NCBI RefSeq assembly: GCF_016464385.1
Contig: NZ_JADMLH010000001.1
Coordinates: forward strand, 581,431 to 645,430
From: Nucisporomicrobium flavum
GTDB taxonomy: Bacteria; Actinomycetota; Actinomycetes; Mycobacteriales; Micromonosporaceae
Direction of reading: 5' to 3'
DNA length: 64,000 nucleotides
The translations under genes were made by a program, and so were the position numbers. Shown in pieces: positions 49,889 through 58,509 of the stretch (within the stretch, counting starts at the first letter, position 1; each line of letters starts with the position of its first letter). The notes beneath the pieces are model-generated. The model was not told the DNA's origin, did no database searches, and was given only the letters and a program-made list of their open reading frames with translations.

Positions 49889-49912
49889 CGCCGGCCGCGT
49901 GTGCGGCCGGCG
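49889..49912. terminator. Perfect 10-bp hairpin between convergent genes
   Basis: CGCCGGCCGC (49889-49898) and GCGGCCGGCG (49903-49912) form a perfect stem with a GTGT loop. It lies between the LLM gene stop and the convergent divIVA stop and can act on both transcripts. Confidence 0.8.
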
Positions 49913-49927
49913 CCCGTCATGCTCGCG

Positions 49928-50620
49928 CTAGTCGGCGGGCTGCGGGTCGCTGTCGAGGTCCTGCAGCTGGTGCGTGACGTGGCTGTGCAGGGCGGCCTGA
50001 TAGCTCTGCGCGAGCTGGCCCAGCCGGTCGATCTCGTCGAGCAGCGCGGCCCGCTTGGCGCCCAGGCTGTTCATCGCGTCCGTGTGGTTGCGGCGCGCGT
50101 CGCCCTCGATCGTGCCCGCTTTGAGCTGCGCCTCCCCGGTGATCTGGCCGGCCTTGTCGCGGGCCTCGCTCAGCAGCGACTCGGACTCCAGCTGGGCGTC
50201 GCGCATGTGGTCGTCGGCGGTGCGCTGGGCCATCATCAGTACCCGGGCGGTGCGCTCGTCGTCGGCCGGCGCGGCGGCCGGCGGCGCGGACCGGGCGCTG
50301 CTGCGGGCGCGCTCCAGCTCGGCCTGCAGGTTGCGGGCGTTCTGCTCGGCGCGGGCCCGCGCCTCCTGCAGGCGCTCCAGCCGCGCGGCGACGTCGGCGA
50401 ACTCGGAGTCCAGCACCATGGTGGACGCGGCGGACGGCGGGCCGCCCGGACCGCCCCGCTGGACCTGCTGGTGCAGCGCGCCGTTCTCCTCCAGCAGCCG
50501 GATCAGCTCCTGCTCCACCTCGTCGAGGAAGGCATCGACCTCGTCCCCGTCGTAGCCCCGCTTGCCGATCGGGGGCTTCTTGAAGGCGATGTTGTGGATG
50601 TCCGCCGGTGTGAGCGGCAT
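49928..50620 (-). CDS. DivIVA-domain coiled-coil protein
   Basis: A 230-residue coiled-coil protein with the DivIVA/Wag31 N-terminus: [20 protein letters not shown], then [20 protein letters not shown] long charged coiled coil follows ([20 protein letters not shown] and [20 protein letters not shown]), with an Ala/Pro-rich linker near residue 110. In actinomycetes such proteins mark poles and direct apical wall growth. ATG 50620 is preceded by GAGG. It stands away from ftsZ/sepF genes, so it may be a secondary DivIVA paralogue rather than the main one. Confidence 0.9.
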   Translation of the reverse strand: MPLTPADIHNIAFKKPPIGKRGYDGDEVDAFLDEVEQELIRLLEENGALHQQVQRGGPGGPPSAASTMVLDSEFADVAARLERLQEARARAEQNARNLQAELERARSSARSAPPAAAPADDERTARVLMMAQRTADDHMRDAQLESESLLSEARDKAGQITGEAQLKAGTIEGDARRNHTDAMNSLGAKRAALLDEIDRLGQLAQSYQAALHSHVTHQLQDLDSDPQPAD

Positions 50621-50756
50621 TGCGTTCCTCGATTCACAGGGTGGGACTCGGTCGTGAGGGTCGATCCTATGCAACGCCCGCGAGCCGCCGGCGTGAGCGT
50701 GATCACCCCGGCGGGGACAATGCCCCTGACCAGCCCGAACTCGCCCGGCTCCGCGG

Positions 50757-52184
50757 TCAGCGGGGAGCCACCGGCCTGACGGCGGTGGGCCGTCCCGGCG
50801 GGCCGCCCCTGGCCGACCGGTACGCCGGCACCCCCACGCAGGTGAACAGCATCGCCTCCAGCGGCTCCCCCAGCAACGCCGGGATGTCACTGTCGAGGAA
50901 CGTCATCCCGCTCGCGCCGGCGCCCAGGGCGTACGCGAGCAGGTGCAGCCGCCCCTCGACCAGCCCCGACGCCAGTTGCGCCGCGCGGTAACCGCTGTCG
51001 TCCAGCGCGGCCACGTCGGCGGCGGTGATGACGACGAAGGCGGCGTCCCGGGCGAGGGCCTGGTCCAGGCAGACCCGGTACAGCTCGTCGCGCAGGTTGC
51101 CGGCCCGCACCGGCTTGTCCAGCGCCGGCCACCGGTAGAGGCCCGGCTCGATCCCGCCGACGTCGTGCACCACCACGAAGTGCGGCAGGTCGACGCCGCG
51201 TACCGCCACGGCCATGCTGTCACGCAGGGCCTGCTCCGGAAGCCCGCGCCCCGGGTCCATCAAGCGCTGCGACCCGCGGGTCAGCACGACGGCCTCGAAC
51301 GGATCGGCCGGCTCGGCGGGCACGCGTACGGCCGCGCCGGGCTCCCACGGCTCCCCCAGCGTATCCCCGGCACCCGCCCGCTGCGCCGCTGTGACCAGCG
51401 GAAACTCCAGTGGCGCAGCGTCAACCGCGCCCGCGACGGCGACTCCGGCCGGCCGCAGCACGGGCGCTCGCCCGCCGAGGGAGACGACCGCGACCGGGAA
51501 TTCGTGTACGCCGTCAGCACCCACCAGCTCCGTCACGACGGCGTCGGGGAACCGGCTGTACAGCGCCGCGGGAATACCGGCCGAGGCGGCGGCCCCGGTC
51601 AGCTGCGACAGCATCGTGCCCAGGTCCCAGTAGACGTGCCGGTAGCCCCGCTCGCGGTAGCGCCAGCCGGTGCGCCACGGGACACCGGTGACGACCACCG
51701 TGACGTCCCCATTCCGCGGCGGCGGTCCTACCTGGACCAGTGCATGGCCCGCGGGGTCGTACCAGTGCACACCGGCCGGCAACGCTTTCCCATCTGGTAC
51801 CGCTACGTACAGCTCCAGGGGGAACCGTCCGCCCGCGGACCCTGCGGCCCGGAACGGGTGGGTGCCGTACGCCCGCTCAGCGGTGCGCACGACGCCCGCG
51901 GACAGGAACAGGATCCGCGCGAGGTGGCCGAGGCTCAGCTCGGCCGGCTCGACCACGGCGGTGCCGGCGAGCACGCCGACGGCTGGGGCGGTGGTGGCGG
52001 GCAAGTCGCGGGGCAGCTCGACCCGGGGCAGATCGTCCGGATACCGCTTGACGAACCACGGCAGCCGGCTCAAATCGTTGACCTCGAGGTCCTGCACCAC
52101 CGCCGGGTCGTCGGCCGGGTCGGTCCAGGACCGGGAGGGCTCGTACGAGGTCAGCCGGTGCAGCCGGTGCGTCGCGAGTTCCAC
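50757..52184 (-). CDS. SagB-type dehydrogenase (tandem nitroreductase domains)
   Basis: A 475-residue FMN-type protein. The N-terminal half has the SagB leader features [20 protein letters not shown] and [20 protein letters not shown], then [14 protein letters not shown] core ([20 protein letters not shown]). The C-terminal half repeats a nitroreductase fold ([60 protein letters not shown]). SagB-type enzymes oxidise azolines in thiazole/oxazole-modified peptides, but many occur without YcaO partners. No YcaO or precursor peptide is near, so a peptide-modifying role is not supported by context. Divergent from the deazaflavin-dependent gene at 52313. Confidence 0.85.
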   Translation of the reverse strand: MELATHRLHRLTSYEPSRSWTDPADDPAVVQDLEVNDLSRLPWFVKRYPDDLPRVELPRDLPATTAPAVGVLAGTAVVEPAELSLGHLARILFLSAGVVRTAERAYGTHPFRAAGSAGGRFPLELYVAVPDGKALPAGVHWYDPAGHALVQVGPPPRNGDVTVVVTGVPWRTGWRYRERGYRHVYWDLGTMLSQLTGAAASAGIPAALYSRFPDAVVTELVGADGVHEFPVAVVSLGGRAPVLRPAGVAVAGAVDAAPLEFPLVTAAQRAGAGDTLGEPWEPGAAVRVPAEPADPFEAVVLTRGSQRLMDPGRGLPEQALRDSMAVAVRGVDLPHFVVVHDVGGIEPGLYRWPALDKPVRAGNLRDELYRVCLDQALARDAAFVVITAADVAALDDSGYRAAQLASGLVEGRLHLLAYALGAGASGMTFLDSDIPALLGEPLEAMLFTCVGVPAYRSARGGPPGRPTAVRPVAPR

Positions 52185-52312
52185 GCCGCCGACTCTGCCG
52201 GATCACCGTCCCGCCGCGCCACCCGTGGGCCGTTCGGCCTCTGGCCCCGCGCTCCCGGTGTGGCTAACGTCCCTGTCGTCCCCGCAGACCACCGTCCCTA
52301 CGGGAGGCCAAG

Positions 52313-52756
52313 ATGTCCACGGCCCAGGTTCCGCCCCGCTGGTTCGTCCGGTCCGCCTGGGTGGTGCACCGGTTCCTGTACCGCGTCACCGGCGGCCGGC
52401 TCGGGCTCTGGCAGCCCCGGAAGGGCTGGGGCGCGCTGCGGCTGACCACGGTCGGGCGCCGCACCGGCGAGCCGCGCAGCGTGATCCTCGGCTACCTCGA
52501 GGACGGCTCCGATCTGGTCACGCTGGCGATGAACGGCTGGGGGCCCGCCGAGCCGGCGTGGTGGCTGAACCTGCAGGCCAACCCGGACGCCACCGTGGAG
52601 ATGGTGGGCCTGCGCCGGCCCGTACGCGGGCACGCCGCGACCGGCGAGGAGCGGGAGCGGCTGTGGGCGCGCTGGCGGGAGGTCGACACCAAGCTGGACG
52701 CGTACGCGGCCCTGCGCCCGTCGGAGACCGCGGTGGTGGTGCTGACGCCGCGGTAA
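52313..52756 (+). CDS. Deazaflavin (F420)-dependent nitroreductase-family protein
   Basis: A 147-residue DDN-type split beta-barrel protein: LRLTTVGRRTGEPRSVILGY (residues about 43-62, the phosphate/F420 contact region), then GWGPAEPAWWLNLQANPDAT. This is the pattern of Rv3547 (Ddn) relatives, F420H2-dependent quinone or nitroimidazole reductases. ATG 52313 has GGGAGG about 9 bp upstream. Physiological substrate unknown. With two LLM proteins in the window it supports an F420-using organism. Confidence 0.9.
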   Translation: MSTAQVPPRWFVRSAWVVHRFLYRVTGGRLGLWQPRKGWGALRLTTVGRRTGEPRSVILGYLEDGSDLVTLAMNGWGPAEPAWWLNLQANPDATVEMVGLRRPVRGHAATGEERERLWARWREVDTKLDAYAALRPSETAVVVLTPR

Positions 52757-52797
52757 AGGCGTCGCCCCGGTGGTCATCGTCGTGTGAGGGTGGCCGG

Positions 52798-53418
52798 ATG
52801 CCTCAACCTGTGCTGCGGACGACGCGGCTGCTGCTGACCCCGCTGGCGGACCGTCACCTCGAGCTGGAGGTGGAGCTGGACTCCGATCCCGAGGTGCTGC
52901 GGTATCTCTTCCCCGGGCCTCGTACCCGGGAGCAGGTGGTCACCTCGCACGCCGGGCGGATGGCGCTGGGCCGCAACGTGGACGGTCTCGGGTTCTGGAT
53001 GGCGTTCGGCTCCGACGGTGCCCGGCCGGGTTCCGCGGCCCCGGAGAGCGAGGACGGCGCCGACTTCGTCGGGCTGATGATGCTGCCGCCCGCCCACGGT
53101 CCCGACCAGCCCGACGAGCCCGGGGTGTGCGAGCTGGGGTACCGCCTGGCCCGCCGGTTCTGGCGGCGGGGCCTGGCCACCGAGGCGTCCCGGGAGCTGC
53201 TGCGGCACGCCTTCGAGACGGCCGGCCAGGACCGGGCGATCGCGCAGACCATGGCGGTGAACCGGGGTTCGCAGGGTGTCATGAAGGCCGTCGGCATGCG
53301 CTACGTGCGCACGTTCTTCCCCGTCTGGGACGACCCGCTGCCCGGCTCCGAGGAGGGCGAGGTCGAGTACGAGATCACCCGGGAGGGGTGGGCGGCCGCT
53401 GCCGGCCGGCGGCCGTGA
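52798..53418 (+). CDS. GNAT-family N-acetyltransferase
   Basis: A 206-residue acetyltransferase of the RimJ/RimL-like group: LRTTRLLLTPLADRHLELEV at the start, CELGYRLARRFWRRGLATEA with the acetyl-CoA loop RRGLAT, and NRGSQGVMKAVGMRYVRTFF. Acceptor unknown. It starts about 40 bp after the deazaflavin-type gene and may be co-transcribed with it. Its last 44 bp overlap the convergent tetR gene. Confidence 0.88.
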   Translation: MPQPVLRTTRLLLTPLADRHLELEVELDSDPEVLRYLFPGPRTREQVVTSHAGRMALGRNVDGLGFWMAFGSDGARPGSAAPESEDGADFVGLMMLPPAHGPDQPDEPGVCELGYRLARRFWRRGLATEASRELLRHAFETAGQDRAIAQTMAVNRGSQGVMKAVGMRYVRTFFPVWDDPLPGSEEGEVEYEITREGWAAAAGRRP

Positions 53419-53998
53419 CGAGCGCCCGGGCCGCCGCGGTGGCCCGCGCGGCGATCGCGTCGACGGTGGTGGACGTCCGCGAGAAGAAGCCGTCCTGCAC
53501 CAGCGACGTGTACCCGTGCGCCACCGCGATCGTCTCCTCGACCAGCAGCACGGCCTCCTGATAGGACGCCGAGCCGGTCGCCGTGGCCAGGTCGAGCAGG
53601 GTGGTCATGAGCGCCCGGGTGTGCTCGCGGCGGGCGTCGCCGGGCAGGCCGTACAGCTCGGCGGCGTAGATGATCTGGAAGCCCGCGCCGGTGCGGACCA
53701 CGTACCGGACGTAGGCGCCGGCGACCGAGGCCAGGCGCGCGTCCGGGTCCGGGCCCACCGCCTCGGCCGCGGCGGTGATCGCCTCCCGCAGGTCGCGGGC
53801 AGCCTCCGCCGAGACGGCGCCGAGCAGGTGCGCGCGGTCGGGGAAGTGCCGGTACGGAGCGGCGGAGCTCACCCCGAGCCGGCGCGCGACGGCGGCGACG
53901 GAGAAGCCGCGCAGGCCTCCCTCGGCGAGCAGCTCGAAGCTGGCCCGTACGAGCGCCGCACGCAGCGACCCGTGGTGGTAGCCCCGTTGCGCCGACAC
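53375..53998 (-). CDS. TetR-family regulator
   Basis: A 207-residue repressor-type protein with the HTH at about residues 24-55 (GGLRGFSVAAVARRLGVSSA, then APYRHFPDRAHLL). The C-terminal ligand domain is of the WHG type (ASVAGAYVRYVVRTGAGFQI). The start faces the F420-type gene at 54078 across an 80-bp gap that holds a clear 20-bp operator. Control of that gene and itself is the simplest reading. Confidence 0.92.
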   Translation of the reverse strand: MSAQRGYHHGSLRAALVRASFELLAEGGLRGFSVAAVARRLGVSSAAPYRHFPDRAHLLGAVSAEAARDLREAITAAAEAVGPDPDARLASVAGAYVRYVVRTGAGFQIIYAAELYGLPGDARREHTRALMTTLLDLATATGSASYQEAVLLVEETIAVAHGYTSLVQDGFFSRTSTTVDAIAARATAAARALVTAAGRQRPPTPPG

Positions 53999-54020
53999 GT
54001 CCGCCCTCTCGCTTGCCCGG

Positions 54021-54064
54021 ATGTAAGTGGAGTCTTACATTAGCAGGTGATAGCCCTCTTACAT
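54021..54064. promoter_or_regulatory. TetR operator in the divergent tetR/LLM promoter
   Basis: ATGTAAGTGGAGTCTTACAT (54021-54040) has perfect 7-bp arms ATGTAAG/CTTACAT separated by 6 bp. A further CTTACAT half-site is at 54058-54064, 14 bp before the LLM start. Size, symmetry and location fit a TetR-family operator. Confidence 0.75.
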
Positions 54065-54077
54065 TGGCGGAGGCACT

Positions 54078-55019
54078 GTGAGCATCCGGCTCGGGTACCA
54101 GATCCCGAACTACACCTACCCCGGCGTCCCGGTCGAGAACCTCTTCGACACCGTCGTCGCGCAGGCCCGCGAGGCCGAGGCGGCGGGATTCGACACCGTC
54201 CTGGTGATGGACCACTTCTACCAACTGCCGGGCATCGGCGCGCCGGAGAACGCGATGCTCGAGGCGTACACGACGCTCGGCGCGCTGGCGTCGGCCACCT
54301 CGACGATCCAGCTGTCCGCCCTGGTCACCGGCAACACGTACCGCAATCCCGCGCTGCTGGCGAAGACCGTGACCACCCTGGACGTGGTCTCCAAGGGCCG
54401 GGCGATCCTGGGCATCGGCGCGGGCTGGTTCGAGCGCGAGCACCACGACTACGGCTTCGAGTTCGGCACGTTCGGGCAGCGTTTCGAACGGCTCGAGGAG
54501 GCGCTGACGATCATCGCCCCGATGCTGCGGGGTGAGGCGGCGAGCCTCGACGGGAAGTGGTACACGGCCCGGGGCGCCATGAACAACCCGCGGCTGCGCC
54601 CTTCCATCCCGATCATGCTGGGCGGCAGCGGGGAGCAGAAGACCTTCCGCCTGGCCGCCCGCTTCGCCGACCACATGAACATCATCTGCGACGTCGCGGA
54701 CCTGGCGCGCAAGGTGGCCGTGCTGCGCGAGCGGTGCGAGGAGATCGGCCGCGACCCCGCCACGCTGAAGACCAGCTACCTGGCCATGGGCATGGTGGGC
54801 GAGACCGAGCAGGAGGCGAAGGAGCTCGGCGAGAGCATCCCGGAGGACCGCCGGAACCGCGCCTTCCTCGGCACCGCCGAGCAGGTCGCCGAGCAGCTGC
54901 GGGAGCGGGTGCTGGGCGCCGGCATCGAGGGCCTCACCATCAACCTCATCCGCAACGGCCACCGTCCCGGCATGGTCACGCGGGTGGGCGAGGCCCTGAA
55001 GCCCCTGGTCAGCGCCTGA
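54078..55019 (+). CDS. LLM-class F420-dependent oxidoreductase, TetR-controlled
   Basis: A 313-residue luciferase-like oxidoreductase: RLGYQIPNYTYPGVPVENLF, TVLVMDHFYQLPGIGAPENA, SKGRAILGIGAGWFEREHHD (F420-type motif), and RPSIPIMLGGSGEQKTFRLA. GTG 54078 is preceded by GGCGGAGG. About 30 percent of positions look shared with the LLM protein at 49002, but the termini differ. The divergent TetR and its operator suggest induction by a small-molecule substrate or product. Confidence 0.9.
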   Translation: MSIRLGYQIPNYTYPGVPVENLFDTVVAQAREAEAAGFDTVLVMDHFYQLPGIGAPENAMLEAYTTLGALASATSTIQLSALVTGNTYRNPALLAKTVTTLDVVSKGRAILGIGAGWFEREHHDYGFEFGTFGQRFERLEEALTIIAPMLRGEAASLDGKWYTARGAMNNPRLRPSIPIMLGGSGEQKTFRLAARFADHMNIICDVADLARKVAVLRERCEEIGRDPATLKTSYLAMGMVGETEQEAKELGESIPEDRRNRAFLGTAEQVAEQLRERVLGAGIEGLTINLIRNGHRPGMVTRVGEALKPLVSA

Positions 55020-55023
55020 GCTG

Positions 55024-55064
55024 CCGTCCCGCGGCCGGGCATGGACCCGCCGGCCGCGGGACGG
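55024..55064. terminator. Perfect 15-bp hairpin between convergent genes
   Basis: CCGTCCCGCGGCCGG (55024-55038) and CCGGCCGCGGGACGG (55050-55064) form a perfect 15-bp stem with an 11-nt loop, between the LLM stop and the stop of the small secreted protein. One of the strongest hairpins in the window; probably bidirectional. Confidence 0.85.
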
Positions 55065-55068
55065 GGAC

Positions 55069-55326
55069 TCAGGAGTCCTCGGGGTCGTCCGGCGGGAACG
55101 ACGGCCACGGCGGCGGCGTGACCGACGGATCGGCGGTCGGCGGCGTCCCGGTGACCGGCCCCGACGGGATGGGATGCCCCGGCGGCAGCGGCACGTCGTC
55201 GCTGCTCTGCACCACCGGCGGGCGGCCGGGCGGCGTGGTGTCGGCGAACGCCGGCCAGGCGGTGGCGGCGACACCGATCGCTACGGCCGCCGCGGCGGCG
55301 ACGGACAGGACATGGGTACGGTGCAT
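55069..55326 (-). CDS. Small secreted proline-rich protein
   Basis: An 85-residue protein with a signal peptide (MHRTHVLSVAAAAAVAIGVA, cleavage near AFADTTPPG) and a proline/threonine/serine-rich mature part ending WPSFPPDDPEDS. No domain. It is likely real because of the clear leader and the terminator at its end. Function unknown. Confidence 0.65.
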   Translation of the reverse strand: MHRTHVLSVAAAAAVAIGVAATAWPAFADTTPPGRPPVVQSSDDVPLPPGHPIPSGPVTGTPPTADPSVTPPPWPSFPPDDPEDS

Positions 55327-55379
55327 GGCGATCCCCCGTGGTTCACGCGGCCCCGGCGGCCGCTCGACGCGGGACGCTA

Positions 55380-56111
55380 TCAACGATCGACGGCGGCCGC
55401 TGTCCCGACGTACACCGTGTTGGTCGAGGTGCGCCCCTGCAGCGGGTTCGGGAACTCCACCACCTCGGCACGGGCCGTCGCGAACACCTCCCCCAGCAGG
55501 GCGGTGAAGGCGTCGTCGGGCGGATCGTTCGACCAGAGCCCGAAGACGCCGCCGGGATGCAGGTGCGCGGCGAGCCGGCGCAGGCCGTCCGCGGTGTAGA
55601 ACGCGGCGTGCCCGGGATGCAGCAGGTGGCTCGGGCTGTGGTCGATGTCGAGCAGCACCGCGTGCACCCGCCGGCCGGGGGCCGCGGGGTCGTACCCGGC
55701 CGGGTCGGCGGTCACGGCGAAGAAGTCGGCGTGCACCAGGCGGCACCGCGGATCCTTGGCCACCGCGTCGGCGAACGGGAGCAGCCCGCGCCGGTGCCAC
55801 GAGATCACCTCCTCGATGGCGTCCACCACCACCAGCGAGCGCACCCGTGGATCCTCGAGGACGGTACGGGCCGTGTACCCCAGCCCGAGCCCGCCGACGA
55901 CCACGTCCAGCCCGTCCCGCTCCGCCACCTCGGCCAGGCCCAGGCGGGCGAGCTCGATCTCGGCGACCGTGAACAGGCTCGACATGAGGAACTCGTCGCC
56001 GAGCTTCACCTCGTACACCTCGGCGCCGAGCATCGGATCCCGCCGCCGGCGCAGGCTGATCTCGCCCATCGGGGTCTCCCGCCAGGCCAACTCCTCGAAC
56101 CGCAGACTCAT
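55380..56111 (-). CDS. Spermidine-synthase-like methyltransferase-fold protein
   Basis: A 243-residue protein of the polyamine aminopropyltransferase fold: early strand-rich part (ETPMGEISLRRRRDPMLGAE, VYEVKLGDEFLMSSLFTVAE), nucleotide motif LDVVVGGLGLGYTARTVLED (near residue 68), then VRSLVVVDAIEEVISWHR and VHAVLLDIDHSPSHLLHPGH. The position usually DxPD/DxTD in true spermidine synthases is LDIDHSP here. Polyamine synthesis is uncertain and related spermine/spermidine-like proteins of actinomycetes are uncharacterised. Start at ATG 56111. Confidence 0.75.
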   Translation of the reverse strand: MSLRFEELAWRETPMGEISLRRRRDPMLGAEVYEVKLGDEFLMSSLFTVAEIELARLGLAEVAERDGLDVVVGGLGLGYTARTVLEDPRVRSLVVVDAIEEVISWHRRGLLPFADAVAKDPRCRLVHADFFAVTADPAGYDPAAPGRRVHAVLLDIDHSPSHLLHPGHAAFYTADGLRRLAAHLHPGGVFGLWSNDPPDDAFTALLGEVFATARAEVVEFPNPLQGRTSTNTVYVGTAAAVDR

Positions 56112-56213
56112 GCGGCCATGCTCCACCCCGGACGCCCCCCGCGCCGTCCGCCACGGCGGTGACATCCGGGCGATGGCCGCCACTTCACCGCTGGGTGCGC
56201 GCATGATGACCTT

Positions 56214-56621
56214 ATGTGCGGTTCGGTGTCCGCGATCGGCCTCCACGACCGGGAACGGCTGCTGTGGCCGTACCTGCGGGAGCGCCTGCGCGTGCCCGGG
56301 CAGCTCATGTCCCTGCAGCGTGGCGTCCTCGGCGATGCCGAGGTCGCCGTCGTCGCGGCCGTGACCCCGCAGGGCCGGGCGACGATCCTCGCGCTGCTGG
56401 CGAGCACCGAGGAGATCGCGCAGGAGATCCTGCTGCCCGCCGGGCTGGTGGTGCCGCCCGGTCAGGATCGGATCGTACGGGCGAAGGTCGGCGACTACGA
56501 CGCGGACATCCTGGTACGCACCGGCCCGCACGGCGTGCCCGAGCCACTGGCCGTCCTCGCCACGCCGTGGATCGAGCAGCACCTGCTGCTGTACGCCCGC
56601 GACCTCTGGCACCGGCGCTGA
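56214..56621 (+). CDS. Hypothetical protein
   Basis: A 135-residue protein with no domain I recognise. It has an even mix of strands and helices (AEVAVVAAVTPQGRATILAL, PEPLAVLATPWIEQHLLLYA) and good codon bias. The frame is open between a divergent upstream gene and the convergent Fe-S membrane protein, whose stop lies 4 bp away. ATG 56214 has no obvious RBS. It is probably real on coding statistics; no function can be given. Confidence 0.55.
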   Translation: MCGSVSAIGLHDRERLLWPYLRERLRVPGQLMSLQRGVLGDAEVAVVAAVTPQGRATILALLASTEEIAQEILLPAGLVVPPGQDRIVRAKVGDYDADILVRTGPHGVPEPLAVLATPWIEQHLLLYARDLWHRR

Positions 56622-56624
56622 ACG

Positions 56625-58025
56625 CTACATCCGCATGGCCATGGGCAGCGCGAACAACGCCAGGTTGGCGGCGGCCAGGACGATCACGATCCCCAGGTAC
56701 GGCGTGAGCGTCGCGGTCATGGTGGCGCCGTCGCCGCCCCACCGGCCCCGGGCGATCCGGTACACCGCATAGGCCGACCCGGCGATGCCGAGGGCGAGGA
56801 TCGCGTACTGGAGCACCTGGATCGTGCCGGTGCCGACGAGCGCCGGGGAGCCGTCGCCGTGCGCCCCGCCCAGCGCCGCGACCGCCGTGTAGTAGACGGA
56901 CTTGCCCTCGGCCAGCAGGTGGAACAGGTTGTGCGCGATGTGCCCGGCGACGTCCAGCGGGATCAGGGCGTACCCGAACCGCGCGAAGTTGCGGGCCACC
57001 GACTCGTCGTTGCGGCGCGCGGCCACGGTGGAGCCCAGCCACAGCAGGGTGACCGGCGCGCCCACGGCGACCACGAACGCGATCGTGAAGATCACCGGGT
57101 AGCTGCCGATGCCGGTGGTGCGCTCGATCCAGGCCAGCACGTCCTGCCAGACCCGCAGCATGGTGAGGTTCTGGATGAGCACGATGCCCATGATGGCCAT
57201 GGCCAGGAACGACTGTTCGATCTTCGGGTCGCGGATGAACCACAGCTCCCTGCTGGGCAGCCGCGGGGTCAGCCGGATCGCGTCGTTCGGGCAGTTGACG
57301 ATGCAGTTGGCGCACAGGTTGCAGTTCGCCGACGAGTCCATCGTGCGCGGGAACTCGAAGAGCGGGCAGGCCGGCGCCTTCTCACCGCCGTTGAAGCAGA
57401 CCGCCCGGGACGTACAGGTGGCACAGACGGACGCGTCCGCGCGCAGCTCGAGACCCCCGACGCGGGCATAGTTGCCGGACAGGCCGCCGAGGAAGCACAG
57501 GTACCGGCAGAACGTGCGCCGGGTGAAGAACGCGCCGGACGCCACGACCGCGGTGATGAGCAGCAGGAGCAGCACGCCGGTGCCCCACGGCGACTCGACG
57601 ATCCCCCACACGTGGTCGGACCAGGTGATCAGGATGAACTGCGCGTCGATGATCCAGATGCCGTACCGGCGGAGGAACCGCGGCACCGGCCGCTGCGCCC
57701 CGACCAGGCCCTGAACCAGGTCGGACAGCTTGCCGAACGGGCAGACCGCGCACCAGAACCGGCCCACCGCGACGAACACGATCGGGATCAGCGGCCACCA
57801 CAGCACCCACACCAGCGCGGTGCCGAGGTTGTCGTGGGCGGTCTGCGGGCCGGCCAGCAGCTGCCAGACCACGAGGGCGAACACGGCGACCGCGATCCAC
57901 TGGAACAGGCCGGGATACCAGCGGCTGCGGACCGCGCGGGACACGAGCGGCACGTCGAGCAGGTTGCGCGGCCGCGGGGCCGGTGCCTGCGAGCGGTCGC
58001 GGGGCGGGGCGGTGGGCAGGCTCAT
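56625..58025 (-). CDS. Membrane 4Fe-4S protein, NapH/NosR/CcoG-like
   Basis: A 466-residue polytopic membrane protein. Two Cys pairs at membrane edges have the NapH/NosR layout (RFWCAVCPFGKLSD near residue 90 and FCRYLCFLGGLSG near 173). A soluble ferredoxin-like part follows (ASVCATCTSRAVCFNGG, then CPLFEF, and CNLCANCIVNCPNDAIRL). Additional helices toward the C-terminus make about ten in all, and a histidine-containing one (PLDVAGHIAHNLFHLL) might hold heme. Such proteins move electrons across the membrane, for example to periplasmic copper or nitrous oxide systems. It is last in a three-gene set with His-rich proteins. Confidence 0.85.
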   Translation of the reverse strand: MSLPTAPPRDRSQAPAPRPRNLLDVPLVSRAVRSRWYPGLFQWIAVAVFALVVWQLLAGPQTAHDNLGTALVWVLWWPLIPIVFVAVGRFWCAVCPFGKLSDLVQGLVGAQRPVPRFLRRYGIWIIDAQFILITWSDHVWGIVESPWGTGVLLLLLITAVVASGAFFTRRTFCRYLCFLGGLSGNYARVGGLELRADASVCATCTSRAVCFNGGEKAPACPLFEFPRTMDSSANCNLCANCIVNCPNDAIRLTPRLPSRELWFIRDPKIEQSFLAMAIMGIVLIQNLTMLRVWQDVLAWIERTTGIGSYPVIFTIAFVVAVGAPVTLLWLGSTVAARRNDESVARNFARFGYALIPLDVAGHIAHNLFHLLAEGKSVYYTAVAALGGAHGDGSPALVGTGTIQVLQYAILALGIAGSAYAVYRIARGRWGGDGATMTATLTPYLGIVIVLAAANLALFALPMAMRM

Positions 58026-58037
58026 GAGGTCGTCCCC

Positions 58038-58499
58038 TCAGAGGGCCGGTACGGCCGGGCGGCGGACAGGACGGCCGCGGCGGGTGCGGCGGCGGACGAG
58101 CGCGGCGGCGCCCAGGATCGCGACGTTGACCGCGGCGAACCCGGCGACGACGGCGGTACGGGTGGCGGCCGGCGTACCCGGCCCATCCCCGCCGTCCTGA
58201 TGCGACACCGCGGCGGCGGCGTGCTGATGGGTCGCCGCGGGTGCCGGGGCGGCCATGTCGGCATCGCTCATGCCGGGCATGTCGTGGGTGTGCCCCGCCG
58301 AGGTCGCCGGGGCGGGGCTCGTCTCGTGCTGGTGGCCCGGCGTGGCGTGGTCGTGCTGGCTGCCCGGGGCCGCGGCGTGCGTGTGTGCGGCCGGGGTCGC
58401 CGTCCCGCCGCCGGCGAACCCTGCGACGGTGTACCCGACCGCCACGCCGAAGGCCACCATGAGGGGGACCACCGCGCACATCACGAGGTTGCGTCTCAT
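58038..58499 (-). CDS. Histidine/methionine-rich membrane protein
   Basis: A 153-residue protein. One membrane helix at the start (VMCAVVPLMVAFGVAVGYTV), an extracytoplasmic segment of about 75 residues with some 14 His and several Met residues (THAAAPGSQHDHATPGHQHE, AGHTHDMPGMSDADM), a second helix (AVVAGFAAVNVAILGAAALV) and a basic cytoplasmic tail. The His/Met content suggests capture of copper or another transition metal. ATG 58499 lies 10 bp after the upstream stop, and 12 bp separate its own stop from the Fe-S protein start. No named family. Confidence 0.75.
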   Translation of the reverse strand: MRRNLVMCAVVPLMVAFGVAVGYTVAGFAGGGTATPAAHTHAAAPGSQHDHATPGHQHETSPAPATSAGHTHDMPGMSDADMAAPAPAATHQHAAAAVSHQDGGDGPGTPAATRTAVVAGFAAVNVAILGAAALVRRRTRRGRPVRRPAVPAL

Positions 58500-58509
58500 C
58501 GGGCGGCCG

